DNA of 64,000 bases, from the NCBI GenBank assembly GCA_022592445.1, contig JABYQR010000002.1, positions 248,001 through 312,000 on the forward strand, in the 5' to 3' direction. A model generated the notes under the pieces. The model saw nothing but the letters and a program-made list of their open reading frames with translations. It did no database searches and had not been told where the DNA came from. Position numbers and translations under genes: made by a program. Each line of letters opens with the position of its first letter. Position 1 is the stretch's first letter. Source of the DNA: Cytidiella melzeri (taxonomy: Eukaryota > Basidiomycota > Agaricomycetes > Polyporales > Irpicaceae). Below are positions 45,312-61,180 of this stretch, piece by piece.

Positions 45312-48178
45312 ATGCGATTCACTACAATTCTCCTTGCCCTCCTTCTACAGCATTCTGTCTTTGCAGCGAGGCCTGCTAAGCGACACTATAACACTCACGA
45401 CTACTACGTCCTGGAACACGATCCTTCAGGAGATGCCTCGCTGGACGAATGTGCTGGCGCACTTGGTGTAGAGCTTGTAGAGCAAGCAGGAGAACTCCAG
45501 AACCACTACCTCGTCCGTACAACGAAACCGTTGTTGAGCGAGAGAGACTCTGAGGATCGTGTTCTCAGAGTGTACGAAGATCTCCAGCGACGAGCCCAGG
45601 TTTCTTCACACGCCAGAGCAGACGATGTCGCTCTTAGCCGGCGGGTGGCCTCCTCTCTCAAATATCTCTCCCGCCAGGAGCTACGACAGCGCGTGAAGCG
45701 TGCACCTCCTCCTATCAGACCGCTCATCAACGACGACGCCCCCACTGCCCAGGAGGTGGCAGAAAAGATGCTTATTGTGGATCCGGAGTTTACGAACCAA
45801 TGGCATTTGGTGAACGACGAATACCCATCTCATATGATGAACGTGACGGATTTGTGGGAGGAGGGTATCACTGGCAAGGGTGTCATATCGACTCTCGTGG
45901 ACGACGGGCTGGATTACAACAGCGACGATCTCGCGGCGAACTTTGTGCGTATTTGCTTTTTGCTCTAATGGCTGTGGGTGATGTGTCTCAAGAGATGTAC
46001 ATAGTACGCTCCCGCTTCGCACGATTACAACGACCATGAAGACCTACCCACGCCCAAACTATTCGACGATCACCATGGTACTCGTTGTGCTGGACAGATT
46101 GCCGCCGTGAAGAACAACGTCTGTGGTATAGGCATTGCGTACGACTCGAAGGTGGCGGCTGTTCGTATACTGTCAGGGCCGATTTCGGACATCGACGAGG
46201 CAGCTGCTCTCAACTTTGGGTATCAGGATGCAGCCATTTATTCGTGCAGTTGGGGGCCACCGGACGATGGTAAAGCAATGGAAGGTCCAGGCTATCTCAT
46301 CAAACAGGCCATGGTCAATGGGATTCAGAACGGTCGAGGTGGTCTTGGATCTATCTTCGTTTTCGCTAGTGGAAACGGAGGCAGGAACGGTGATCAGTGC
46401 AACTTTGATGGGTACACCAACAGCATATTTTCCATAACTGTTGCTTCGGTTGACTACAAGGGGTTGCACCCCGATTACTCTGAGGCGTGTGCCGCTAATA
46501 TGATTGTCGCGTACTCCTCTGGCAGTGGAAACCACATCGTACGGCCAAATGTTTTTACGTGCGCGTTCGTGAAGCTGATAATTCTACAGATTACCACGGA
46601 CGTCGGGAAAAACAAGTGTGCGCGTGGCCACGGTGGAACTTCGGCCGCAGCACCCAATGCGGCGGGTGTGTTTGCACTCGCTCTTCAAGTTCGGTATGTG
46701 CACTTTGCATCTCAGAATCCGTATTGTACTCAATCCATATTCTAGGCCGGATTTGAACTGGCGTGATTTCCAGCACCTTTGTATACGAACAGCTGTTCAT
46801 GTCAACCCAGATGATCCTGACTGGGAGATGACTGCTGCTGGTAGACCATACAGCTACAAGTACGGCTATGGTGGAATCAACGGTATCGACTTCGTGCATG
46901 CCGCAAAGGACTGGCAATCTGTGAAACCACAAGGCTGGATTGACCTTCCCACGATACAGGTTAACAACGGCTCTATGAACCTGTTCCACAACGCTAGCGG
47001 TGGCGAAGACATCACTGACGATGGCGTGTCCAGCACCATGACAGTAACCAAGGAGACTCTCGAGTTACACAACTTTGAGAAGCTGGAGCACATTACTGTT
47101 AAAGTGTGGATTACTCATACTCGCAGGGGCGACGTCGAGGTGGAACTTATTAGTCCCCATGGTGTCAGGAGCGTCTTGGGTGCTCGCCGGACTCGCGACT
47201 CTGCTACAACCGGCTATCCTGGCTGGCAATTTAGCACCGTGAAGCACTGGTACGTCTCGGAACCGCGCTCAGGCTATCGGGGGAGTCATATTGATACATT
47301 GTATTCTCAGGGATGAGGATCCCGTTGGCGATTGGACTATCCGTGTCTCAGACCAAGGGAACGAAGATCACGAAGGCACATTCCTTGGTTGGACCATGAC
47401 GCTTTGGGGATCTGTGATTGATCCTCAAAAAGCCCAGAAGTACGTGGTCCCCAAGGTCGAAGGCACTCTTCCGCCGTCTGCCACCTCCGAGAACAACACA
47501 TCGACAACTGCGAGCCCGTCAGCCGCTAGCACGAAAACTATAACGAAGCCCACGGCACACTTGCCATCTGATCATGTTGAAGCGCCGGGTGAGACGCATA
47601 AGCCTGCGTTCCCTGGTTCGAACAGCACAAATACCAAGCCGGCGGAGGACGAGGCTGCAGCACCCTCCACCACTTCGAGCCATCCCACCGCCGATGAGGG
47701 CTGGTTCTCTGACATGTCAAATCTGGTCACGAACCAAGTCTGGTTTTTCGTCGCCCTTGGTGCCGTCATCGTGTTCGGAGCTGCCGCGGGTCTATTCTTC
47801 TGGCGCCGCTCCGTTCGTCGCCGCCAGAACTACTCGAGTTTGCCGGATGGGGACGAAATGTCGATGCGCGCCATAGGCGGGAGGGCGTCCACTAGATCGA
47901 AAGAGTTGTACGCCGCGTTTGACGAGGAAGACGACGAGGAAGCGGATGAGGAGACTGGGTTGCGGAGGGCTCAGGACTCGTCGCCTGTCGGTCTTGGGTA
48001 TCATTCAGGCTTCCTTGATGACGATGACCCCGCAAGTGCTGGTGGACCAGCCACTCGGTACAAGGACGAGCCTTCACCTGCGGAGCACGCTGCCGAGCGG
48101 CCTCCTAGTCGCGAAGAAGGCAGCGGGGACAGTGGTAGTTGGGAACACGCTTCACAAGATAACGCACCTCATTCATAG
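45312..48178 (+). CDS. KEX2: Kexin, Golgi subtilisin-type proprotein convertase
   Basis: Five exons (45312-45944, 46005-46538, 46590-46693, 46746-47249, 47311-48178) join to 880 residues. Kexin cleaves after dibasic sites in the late Golgi. Visible in order: a signal peptide (MRFTTILLALLLQHSVFA), a prodomain with a KR site (RQRVKR), a catalytic domain with Asp in STLVDDGLDYNSDD, His in DDHHGTRCAGQ and Ser in HGGTSAAAPNAAG, and the oxyanion Asn in FASGNGG. The P/Homo B domain follows (HTRRGDVEVELISPHG), then a Ser/Thr-rich stalk, one membrane helix (WFFVALGAVIVFGAAAGLFF) and an acidic cytosolic tail suited to TGN retrieval. It converges with MCM7, with 142 bases between stops. Confidence 0.97.
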
Positions 48179-48320
48179 TCACCATAGGTTGTGCTAGAGA
48201 CTTTTGTTTATCTATAATAGCTTAATGGTATATTTATGTGGTACAAAACACGTTTGGAAGCTACAACAAACAAAGCAAGCGCACAACAGAAATTGTAAGT
48301 TACGGCGAGATCGAACACTG

Positions 48321-51023
<2,703 letters not shown>

Positions 51024-51256
51024 ACCTTCAACGTCTAGTAAGAAGGAGGTGGCTGGAGGGAATAGAGGCAGACTCGGAGCGTCTATTTGTCACGTTGTAC
51101 TTGCTCTACGTGACCGACGCGACTCGCGTTTCGACGGTGATCAGACACGGCCCTCGTACCATTATCTCTTGATCTCTTCTAGATACCCTTGCTTCATTTT
51201 ACTTTCGTTTAGTCCAAGACACTCTCTCCCGCTCGACGGTCAAGTAATTCGACCTC
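51024..51256. promoter_or_regulatory. Bidirectional promoter of MCM7 and DNMT1 with an ACGCG palindrome
   Basis: Both genes start away from this 233-base interval. At 51117-51129 the sequence ACGCGACTCGCGT is a near-perfect palindrome with two copies of the ACGCG core recognised by MBF-type (Mbp1/Swi6) G1/S regulators. Established for many fungal replication genes; the use of this exact site is inference. Confidence 0.5.
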
Positions 51257-54200
51257 ATGCCTGCAAATCGGACGACCCGAATGGCGGGTCGCGCAAGAGG
51301 CCCAATCCCAGCGCCGCCAGGGGAAGCATCGACAAGCTCTCATATTGGCAGAGATCCCTTGTGAGTTGGTACAATCAGTCGTTGTAGCCAGATTCATGAC
51401 TAAAGAGGGCGGTCTCGCACAGAGGAGCGCACGCGCCCCAAGTTCATTCTGAATACATCGGCACAAACCCGTGAGTTACCTGCGACAAATTAGTAGCTCC
51501 CTACTGATTGCATATAGTAAGGAGCTTTTGCGGCGATACCTACGGCTCCAGGCCAAAAGCGCAACGCGTTCTAGTCGAAGGCTCTCGGCGAGCGTAGAGT
51601 ACGTCGCATAGTCATTGCAGCACCCCCCGCCCCCCTGTACTTACGAAGTATCAGAAAAAGTACCTCTCCGTCGGCGAGTCAGTCGGGTGTGTTTGCTTCT
51701 GAGTCAGAGGCCTCAGAGACAGAAGCAGATAGCTACGCTGTTGAACCCTTGCTGCAGTAGGTCATTAGCAGACATCAGGATGGGAACTCTAGCTAACATC
51801 TGCTCAGGGATGACGACGACTCAATAGACGCCATTACGGATTCCCTTCTGGCCACTTTGCCTGACACTCACTACGAGGCAGCGGATGATGAAGAAGAAGA
51901 GGGACCAGAGTTCATTGTCCACAACGAAACACCAGTTGAGGATGTGGACAACCCCGATGATCTACCAATCCGCTCTCTGACGGACTTTGCGGTTTACGAT
52001 ATTTCGGCAGCCAATCGATTTGTTCCATTTTCCCCAGATATCGGACTCAATCAAGCAGAAATTTACGGCGCCTCAGGGTATGTGGCTGCGTGGGCTGAGC
52101 CAGACTCAGGGAGTGAAGATAGCTCAGACGATAATGCAATGTCAGAGGATGGCATTGCCTCTCCGCTGCAGAGAATCAGCCTGCCTCGGATTTTGAGTGT
52201 TGACGTGCACTGGGTCGTCGAAAGCTCAAAAACGAAGCTGTTTTTAGACCCGCGAGTTCATCAATACTGCGTGAGCTATGTTCATTCACTGACTCTCCGA
52301 TTTCCAGTCATATCTACCTCAGGACGCAGTATGCCTGGTACATTCTTGATCGACCATCTCACGACTATGTCACATTCTACGCCCCATTCTGGACCAAACA
52401 CTTCATATTCCATCAACTGGTCACATCAGCATTCCAAGACCAAGCCCTTTCTTACAATAAATTTATTGCAGCTTTGAAGGAATCTCTGGTGCCTCGAAGA
52501 ATAATAGGTGAAGAGCTGAGTGCTCGGCATGTAGGATGCCACTCAACTGTAAGCATCAATGAGTTGTAGCATGCACCATAACTGACCACAATTCTTTCAG
52601 CATGGCTACGTGATTTCGGTATTTGAGGACATCCGTCGCGACCACGAGCGGCTCATGAGACAGTTGGAGGACGTTCCTGCCGTCCGCAAGATTCGAAGAC
52701 CAAAGGCGAACAACATTAAAAAGGGCAATTCCACCAAACAGCCAATGCCACGTAAAGCACGAGCGACCGTAGTGACCCACAAGCTCCATGCACTGTGTAT
52801 GGAGCTGTTCCCATACAATAGGTTCGAGGTTTGTGGGCCGGTACCTCGCGCGCTGTCTCCAGAAGACGATGGCTTGCAATACCCTGTACATGAAGGAAAC
52901 CCGCTCTCTGTGAGATGGGACAAGGAAGCCACGCTAAAGCCCAATCATTATAGTGCTGTTGTGGTTGATGGAGTCACCTATCAAGTAAGATTCAACATCC
53001 TTGCTTCCCTCTCTTGCTTATCTTTGCCAGACTGGCGACACAATTATCGTTGAACGAGGCGACGATGAAAACAAGAAACGCGCTGCTATCGCCACTCATA
53101 ACTCATGGGCAAATCAGCAATGGTTCGTATCTCAGGTTCCTCGTAGCCATAATATCTGTGCGCTCATGCTGTGTATGGTAGGTACGCCAAAATTTGCTAC
53201 TTCTTCGAGGACGAGACTACAGGAGAGAAGATGTACCACGCCCAATGGTACGAGCATGCGACGCAGACCCTTCTACAGCAAGCCGCTCACCCACGTTCGC
53301 TGTACCTGATCGACGAATGCTCTGACCAGCATGTCAACTCCATATACCAGAGATGCAATGTTCGTGTCTTAGCTGTTGACGAGGATGAACCTAGCGCTCA
53401 AGACGGCGGGTATTTCACAGGGTATTTACCAACCCATCTCTAATATTTCTACTGGCTGACCTACCATCAGCTGGGTCTGGGATCGGGACAATACCATGTT
53501 CTTCCAGCGGCGGGAAGAAGACGTGCGAGATGCTCTTGCACAGTGTGACCCTGCAAAGCCTTGTGTCAGCTGCGGAATGGACTCTCTCGAAGAGCAGCGG
53601 GTACTGTGGGATGTTCTTGATGATGGCACCCTTGTGCAAGGTGCTGTGTGCTACCACACAAACGATCTGGTGTATATCCACCCTCTCGGGACAGAGACCG
53701 ACGTTTATATTCTAGGGCAAATCACTGCTATTTATGCAGCTCCGCATAAAGACAAATCGCCCACATTTGACGTCAAGATGTATCAGCGCTTCGACCTTGT
53801 TGCACGGTATCACAACAAAACCCAATTCGGCAATCAAGAGTATGACGAGGTATGTTGTTGAGTCACCTATGATATGACGGCTTTCTCTCACAATGAGCCA
53901 GCGTCGCTTGTATCAGACCAAGGAAACCTTGGAGGATGTCGAAGCCATCCGTATCGAGGGGAAGGCGTTTCTGGTACACCGTGCAGCGCTCTCGAAAGAT
54001 GGACTCGAGGACTGGTTGTCTCAGTCATACGATCACTTCTTCGTGGATCTGTACTCTGACAGTATGCGTCCAGGGTCTTTGGATAATCTCATGGAGCTGC
54101 CACAACACTCATTCAAGCCTTGCCAGTCATGCAACGGAGAACGCGTGGAGAAAATGCAAGCGCGGCAGATGCTGTTGCGATCCAGGAAGCCCTTGAGAGG

Positions 54201-56389
54201 CTTGGAGTTGTTCGCAGGCGCTGGCGGCCTTTCGACTGGGTTCGATCAGTCAGGGTTTGTCAAGACAGAGTGGGCCGTTGAGATGGAGCCCAGCGCGGTG
54301 CTGTCCTACAAGTAGGTTGTGTTCCCAAACTTCTGCTTTTATTATGTTGAAACTCCCGTAGCGAAAACCATCCCCACACCAAGGTGTACAACGGAGATGT
54401 GAATGTGCTACTCAAGCACGCCATAGAAACATCAGAAGGCAAGCGACCGAGACCTCTTTCGACAGTTGAGGGTATAGAGATGCCACCGATGCCTAGACCT
54501 GGAGAAGTAGACTTCATATATGGAGGTATGTCGTTCATGGGAGGTCATCATCTGTGCAGAGTTTATTGTTGTCCAGGCCCACCTTGTCAAGGATTCTCTG
54601 GAATGAATCATGTCAAAGTCAGCCACATGTTCCCCCCTTTGCCTTCCATTACTGATTCAATTCAACACAGAAAGTGGATGATCCTAGGTATCACACTTGA
54701 GATGTCCATCAGAGACATGTACTGATGTCATTTGTGTGTGCAGGAACACGCTAGCGTGTAATATGTTGTCATATGTTGACTTCTATCGCCCCTCGTACTT
54801 CCTTCTGGAGAATGTTGATGCGCTTCTTTATGCAAAGCTCCAAGCCGAACAAGACGGCGCAAAACAAGTTGGGGGTATAAAACAAGGCATGGTCAAGTTC
54901 ATCCTCAGGGCTCTCATTTCGCTTGGGTGGGTCTCTTGTAGCTGATCAAAGAGATATACTCAACTTTCGTACGATTAGTTATCAGGTGCACTTTAAGGTC
55001 CTTCAAGCTGGGCAGTATGGCTCTCCCCAGAGTCGCGTGAGGGTAATCTTCTGGGGTTCCAAAAACACCTTACCACTACCTCAATTTCCGATACCGACAC
55101 ATTGCACACGGGATGACGTGGACAAGTACAATCTCACGACTGGTCAGCGACTATGGCCCGCGGTACGCGTGCGACCTCACAAGTATGACAACTTGCAAGA
55201 TTGGCTACAAGTTGCGCCGCTCCTGCCTGTTACCGTGGAAGATGCGATTGGTGATCTGGTAAGCTGGCTTGAACTTGATGCATTCCTGTGTGCTGATGTG
55301 TTACCCCATCTACAGCCTGCATTTGACTGGTGAGCTTGGTGCGGCTCTCAGTAAAAGTCATTTGTTGATCACATACTGTTCTTCAGGATCAACCCACACA
55401 AGATCATGCCGCAAACTGCCACAGACATCAGAGAATGTGAGGAACGCAGGGCATTAGGGATACGTCGCTTTTCTGCTGTCACAGATAGACAGAACAGTCA
55501 CTGTGGGTATGACAATGGAGAAGCATACCACAGCCAGCCACTCAACCGGTACCAGAAATGGATGAGAGCAAAGGTGGGCGAGGACCGACATGTTTACTAC
55601 CATTATACAGCAAGGTTTAGTGCTTTGATTGTTGAACGGTGCGTGTATATATCATTATGTGATGAGAACTCTTGCTGACCACTATCAATGTTGGCTGTTG
55701 TCAAAATTTATACAGAACGTGTAATGTCCCCCTACTACAGGATGCAAACCATGCCGGTATGTTTCTCTGACTTTCAGACTTTCATACAAAAACACTGAGT
55801 GTGTCTTGTAGACTTACCCGGACCATTACGACTGAATGCAAGGTATTCAAAAACACCTGGCGTGTCGAAGTCTGAATACAAGAGTACGTATTATCCAGAG
55901 CCCATATTCTACACAGGCTGAAGCTGCAGCTGCACATGCTAGCATTGTTCGGGCGTATCGACGCGAAGGGACCTTTCAGCACCGCTTTGACGACAGCATC
56001 ACCGAGTCATAAAGGCGGCAAGGTCATCCATCCCACGGTGCGTCTTCTTGCGACACGACAGAATAAGCTGGCCTCATATAGCTCTCTAGCAAAAGCGAAT
56101 CTTGACTGTCCGGGAATTCGCTAGATCGCAAGGATTCCCAGATGACCAGAGGTTCTTGTCCAGAAATGACGCCGCTTTCGCCGACGTACGTGCCATCAGT
56201 TTCTGCAGTCACTCTCACTATTAAAGGAACAAAAAACTCTAGCAATACAAACAGATTGGGAATGCCGTGCCAGTTCCTCTCGCTCTGGCACTTGGAAGGA
56301 CGTTAGGAGAGACGCTGCTGAAGGTTTGGCAGGAGGAAGATGATAGATTACGAGATCAAAGCCCCGAAATTCCTATGGATCTTGACTAG
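51257..56389 (+). CDS. DNMT1: DNMT1-type DNA (cytosine-5) methyltransferase
   Basis: About 23 exons encode roughly 1,300 residues. An RFTS domain starts near HIYLRTQYAWYILDRPSHDY (exon 52308-52548). Two BAH-like regions follow (DGVTYQTGDTIIVERGD and KAFLVHRAALSK). The catalytic domain has motif I ELFAGAGGLSTGF, the nucleophile PPCQGFSGMN, FLLENVDALL (ENV), QYGSPQSRVRVIFWG and the last motif QIGNAVPVPLALALG. Core exons include 51808-52251, 52601-52984, 53471-53849, 53902-54311, 54362-54525, 54744-54926, 54979-55258, 55387-55638, 55917-56037, 56090-56185 and 56243-56389. Micro-exons of 17 bases (54671-54687) and 14 bases (55316-55329) are required. The intron 52252-52307 has a GC donor. No CXXC finger is seen. 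Splicing at 51470-51640 is uncertain, so about 60 N-terminal residues are unsettled. Confidence 0.95.
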
Positions 56390-56518
56390 GTAGTATATTC
56401 CAATACTATTTACTCGAGAAACGAGACTGTGCAGAGTTCACATGCTGGAACTTATCTCATACGTGCTTTATCAAGTTGCCTACGTATCTATCACTGTTGA
56501 TCATGACCGTCTAAGTAC

Positions 56519-57338
56519 CTACTCGACTGGCTTTTTTTGCCTCCTGAGCCTGCGTATATACCTCCAAAACAACGTCCAGGTGGCCGAAAAGAGACCGATA
56601 GGCGGGCAGAGCCAGCATAGTCTCCACCATCCCGCTTCTTTATATAGCCGGCGTACTAGCGAGTCGACTTGTATCTGGAGATCTTGGGGTGAGCCAGAGT
56701 TATCGACAACAATGTCAGCGTAGTCCAACTTTTGCGCGGTAGGGAGTTGAGCTTTGATACGGGCAGAAGCAGCCTCGACGGTAGAAGAGTCTCGCGTCCT
56801 TAGTCGCTGCATTTGGATTTCGGGAGAGCTGAAGAGGTTGTAGCCCGTTCGTCAATAGAACCGGAGCCATAGCTCTCGGAGGACGTACCAATAGACCACT
56901 ACAACCTTTCCCATCCACTTATACATTCCTCCTTCGATCAACAAAGGGTTGTCCACGATGCATATCCTGTGGCCTTTCAACCAGTATGTCACGACGCTCC
57001 AGAACATATTTCTCGCAATGGCAGGATGCGTTATACCGTTCAACACTAGGCGCTGCGATTCGTCGTTAAAGACGATAGAGCCGAGCTTTGGACGGTTGAG
57101 GGTTCCGTCAGGATGGAGGATGTCTTCACCAAAATGCTGCACTATCCGGGCAAGAACAGGCGTCCCTGGCTCAACTATCTGACGAGCAACTAGATCTGCG
57201 TCTACAACCGGGAAGCCAAATGACTTGAGTTGTGCAGAGACGGTGGACTTCCCGGTCGCAATGCCACCAGTGAGACCTACGACTGCACGAGGAGTTAGTC
57301 TGACTTGTTATCTCAACAGAGGCTGCCGTACCAAGCAT
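56519..57338 (-). CDS. CAB5: Dephospho-CoA kinase
   Basis: Three exons on the minus strand (57332-57338, 56889-57282, 56519-56828) join to 236 residues. The enzyme phosphorylates dephospho-CoA in the last step of coenzyme A synthesis. The P-loop reads GLTGGIATGKSTV, followed by the family motif VVDADLVARQIV, the substrate-binding region HPAIARNMFW, DNPLLIEGGMYKWM and the lid segment MQRLRTRD. The first coding exon is only 7 bases (ATGCTTG); skipping it would remove the natural start. The C-terminus is hydrophobic (GLFSATWTLFWRYIRRLRR), as in eukaryotic homologues with a membrane anchor. It converges with DNMT1 (129 bases between stops) and diverges from GTR1. Confidence 0.93.
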
Positions 57339-57709
57339 TATATGGCCTCTGGTGCTCTGTAAGGCCGTTAGTTGAGAATATTGAATGAAGGTTGAACAGC
57401 TCTGTTATTGCGGTAGTAGATATGTCGTGGCTAAGGACAGCTGGCTCGATTTACTTGTCTCTTGCAGCCTGCTATGAGACGCCAATGCCTTGCTCTCAGC
57501 TTTATACCACCCTGTCTGCTCAACTCGTCTGCTACCCTTCCGCGGGTTGACTCGTACCTTAAAAGCTCTGTCAAACAGAGATTTGGTCCATAATTAGCAC
57601 TGAAAAGTCGGCTCTGTGGTCGCGAATTCCGTCCGTACGTTACGAAACGTCGCGCAACTGTGGTCTGGCGACTTGGTTTGCCCGACCGTCTCTTTTCTCA
57701 CTGCACACG

Positions 57710-59003
57710 ATGAAGAAAAAGGTACGCAAACTTCTGCTGAAAGCTACGACAGTACCCAAAACAAAGTGTATCAGGTCTTGCTCATGGGTGCGTCAGGAAG
57801 CGGGAAGACTTCGATGAGGTCTCTGATTTTGTGCGCACACTTTTTTTGCATGTTCGAACTCTCTGAGGTTGAAATTATTACTTCACAGCTCTAACAACCC
57901 TGCCTCTATGACGCAGCGTCTGGGTGCGACAATCGACGTCGAGCAGAATCATGTCAGGTTCCTCGGAGACCTCATTCTCAACCTCTGGGACTGTGGTGGT
58001 CAGGATGCGTTCATGGACTCCTACCTTTCGACCCAATCAGCCACGATATTCTCGCACGTCGGTGTGCTCATTTATGTGTTCGAGGTCGAAAGTCGGAGTA
58101 TCGCTCGGGACTTGGAGTACTACACTGAGTGCTTAACTGCGCTCAGGAAGTACAGCCCAAACGCAGCTGTGTTTCTCCTCGTACACAAGATGGACCTGGT
58201 CAGATTACCGAAGGCGACGATGTTGGAGAAGAGAACGTCGGAGCTGCGGCAAGCAAGTGGGGACACTGAGATTATAGTGTTTGGCACAAGTATATATGAC
58301 GAGAGTCTTTACAGGGTACGTTGAGTCTAACTGGCTATCCACTTGTAGCATGCAAAGTTACTGATTGTTTACTAGGCTTGGTCACAGATAGTTCACACCC
58401 TCATCCCCAACGCCTCAGTGCTCACACGGCATCTCGATAAACTAGCAGCTGCATGTAACGCCACGGAAGTCATCCTTTTCGAACGCACAACGTTCCTCGT
58501 GATTGCCACGTCCTCAAATACGTCCTCACCCGCCGCACAAAACAACTCACCTCTCCCCGCAGCATCTGCACTTCCATCTTCAACTTCACCCACAACTTTA
58601 TCCAGTTTTGGCACTCACTCATCCCGGGCGTCGACCATTCCACCGCAAGACGACTCAGACGCACACAAGCTGGACCCAACGCGGTACGAGAGGACTTCCG
58701 AGCTTATCAAGGCGTTCAAGCAGTCATGTACACGCACTCGAGAAGAATTCCATTCGCTTGAGATGGAGCTAGCCGACTTCACTGCTGTTTTGGATGAGCT
58801 GACGAAGAACACGTACGTTCTCATCGTAGTACATGATACGGCAATCGGTGCGTTTCATTGCTCGTGTTCTCATATGTGTCAGGATGTTTACGTGCTCATG
58901 TAATGTCTTCCTACGATCGACAGAGACTGCAGCGTTGAGGCTGAACATACGCTTGGCTCGCAAGAAATTTGAAGAGTTGCAGAGTGATAGTTTGTTGACG
59001 TAG
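57710..59003 (+). CDS. GTR1: Rag family GTPase Gtr1 (RagA/B)
   Basis: Five exons (57710-57721, 57775-57830, 57889-58315, 58376-58847, 58924-59003) join to 348 residues. Gtr1 pairs with Gtr2 on the vacuole and signals amino-acid sufficiency to TORC1. The N-terminus MKKKVLLMGASGSGKTSMRS holds the P-loop and is assembled from a 12-base first exon. Switch regions follow (RLGATIDVEQNHVRFLG and NLWDCGGQDAFMDSYLS), then VHKMDLVRLPK for guanine specificity. The C-terminal roadblock domain includes EVILFERTTFLVIA and ends NIRLARKKFEELQ. An insert of about 45 residues rich in Ser, Thr and Pro interrupts the roadblock domain compared with the animal protein. It converges with THR1, 153 bases between stops. 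Confidence 0.96.
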
Positions 59004-59156
59004 ACTATCGGTAGGCCGATGTCGTTTATTTGCTCTAATTTAAGATCATGCACCTGAGAAATGTCGTGGTGAAAGGACAAATTTGCACACAACCTGGCTA
59101 ATCTGAACAGCACCTTGGAATCTCATGGCCAAGCCTGCAGTACAGATTTCTGCAAT

Positions 59157-60349
59157 TTACGATGCTCGTTGTACCTCGCACCCACTTACAACCTCAAGAA
59201 ATTTCCAGTCGACTTCTATGCCCTTCTCTCTGAATATTCGCCTTGCATCCTCCGCAATGGCTTCGAAACCTTCCGTAGCCAAGGCGAGAATCGTAGGTCC
59301 AGCACCTGAAAGGCATATCCCGAGTAGACCTGGATGTGAAGATGGTGTGATGTTCGATGTGACTTCAGGGAGACCGGGGATCTGCGATGGTCAATACGGC
59401 TCTGTCAGTACAACAAGTCGCTAAGACTTATCACAAAGTGTACGCACGAGGGCCCTGCGGTAAGGCTGGTGGACCCTATCCTTCATCGCTTCGTAGATGA
59501 GCTCGGGATCGGGAGGCTCTTGAGCGAGAGCGGTGGTTAACACGGCCAACCGTTGCAGGTTGAAGACCTACAATGCATAGCTCATCAGCCTAGCAGCGCA
59601 TGTTTAGTACAGACGTGAGCTCGTACTAAGTCTTTTCTCGAGTACTGTAGAGGAAGGACTTCTCTCGCCTTCGCCGTGCTCAGTTCAAACCGCGGTATGA
59701 TCGCGACGGCTTTGATACTTTTTGACCAGCCAAACCTAACATAGTGTCCGATACCCAGAGGCGGCAGTGGTGGGTGTAAGCCCCAGTCTTCCCCAGCATC
59801 TGGTGGGTATTCTGGCAAGACCTCGCTGAGAGGTACGCTCGCCGCCTCTGTCGCAGCACTGTCGAGCTCTCTCAGGTATGACCCGACGAACCCGCCCACC
59901 AGAGCCGCCGTGACATTGTCGGGATGGCGTTCGACCATCAATGCAAAGTCGAGCAACCGGGCCTGGGGAAGTTTGAGTTCGCCGAGTTCGTTGCCCAGGA
60001 GGACGCCTGCGATGACGGCTGCTCCTGACGATCCTAGTCCACGACCGAACGGGATCTCATTGTCGGCGTGAATTTTGACGTTGGTGGGGAAGTTGGTGAT
60101 ACCGTTGCATCGCAGGACGTAGAGCGCGACACGGGTTGTGAGATTTTTGTAGGCGTCGAGAGGGACTTCGTCTGCGCCTTCTCCAGAGTAGGAGATAGCA
60201 GGTGGAAGAGCAGGAGAGGACGGGTTGGGGGGTGTGAGAGTGACCGTGAGGGTGAGATGCAAGGAGAGAGACAAGCCAACGACATCAAACCCTGGGCCAA
60301 TGTTCGCAGAGGTCGCTGGGACGCGTATCGTGAACGAGCGTGAAGGCAT
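59157..60349 (-). CDS. THR1: Homoserine kinase
   Basis: Three exons on the minus strand (59627-60349, 59448-59567, 59157-59381) join to 355 residues. A GHMP-family kinase that phosphorylates L-homoserine in threonine synthesis. Motifs: N-terminal FTIRVPATSANIGPGFDV, the ATP-binding GHMP signature PFGRGLGSSGAAVIAG, VERHPDNVTAALVGGFVG, and the C-terminal GHMP block GLLGICLSGAGPTILAL. RIB4 lies upstream on the same strand, 131 bases away; they are separate genes with no metabolic link that I can see. Confidence 0.97.
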
Positions 60350-60480
60350 TGATTAAGGGGCACGCGGAATAAATCCATAATTATTATACATTTATTTGAG
60401 GCAGAGTCCTGAAACAATGTTGTACATTTCATCTTGTTCTGTTTGTACGAGTCCGTGCACGCTCTGCCCGAATGTTCTGC

Positions 60481-61180
<700 letters not shown>

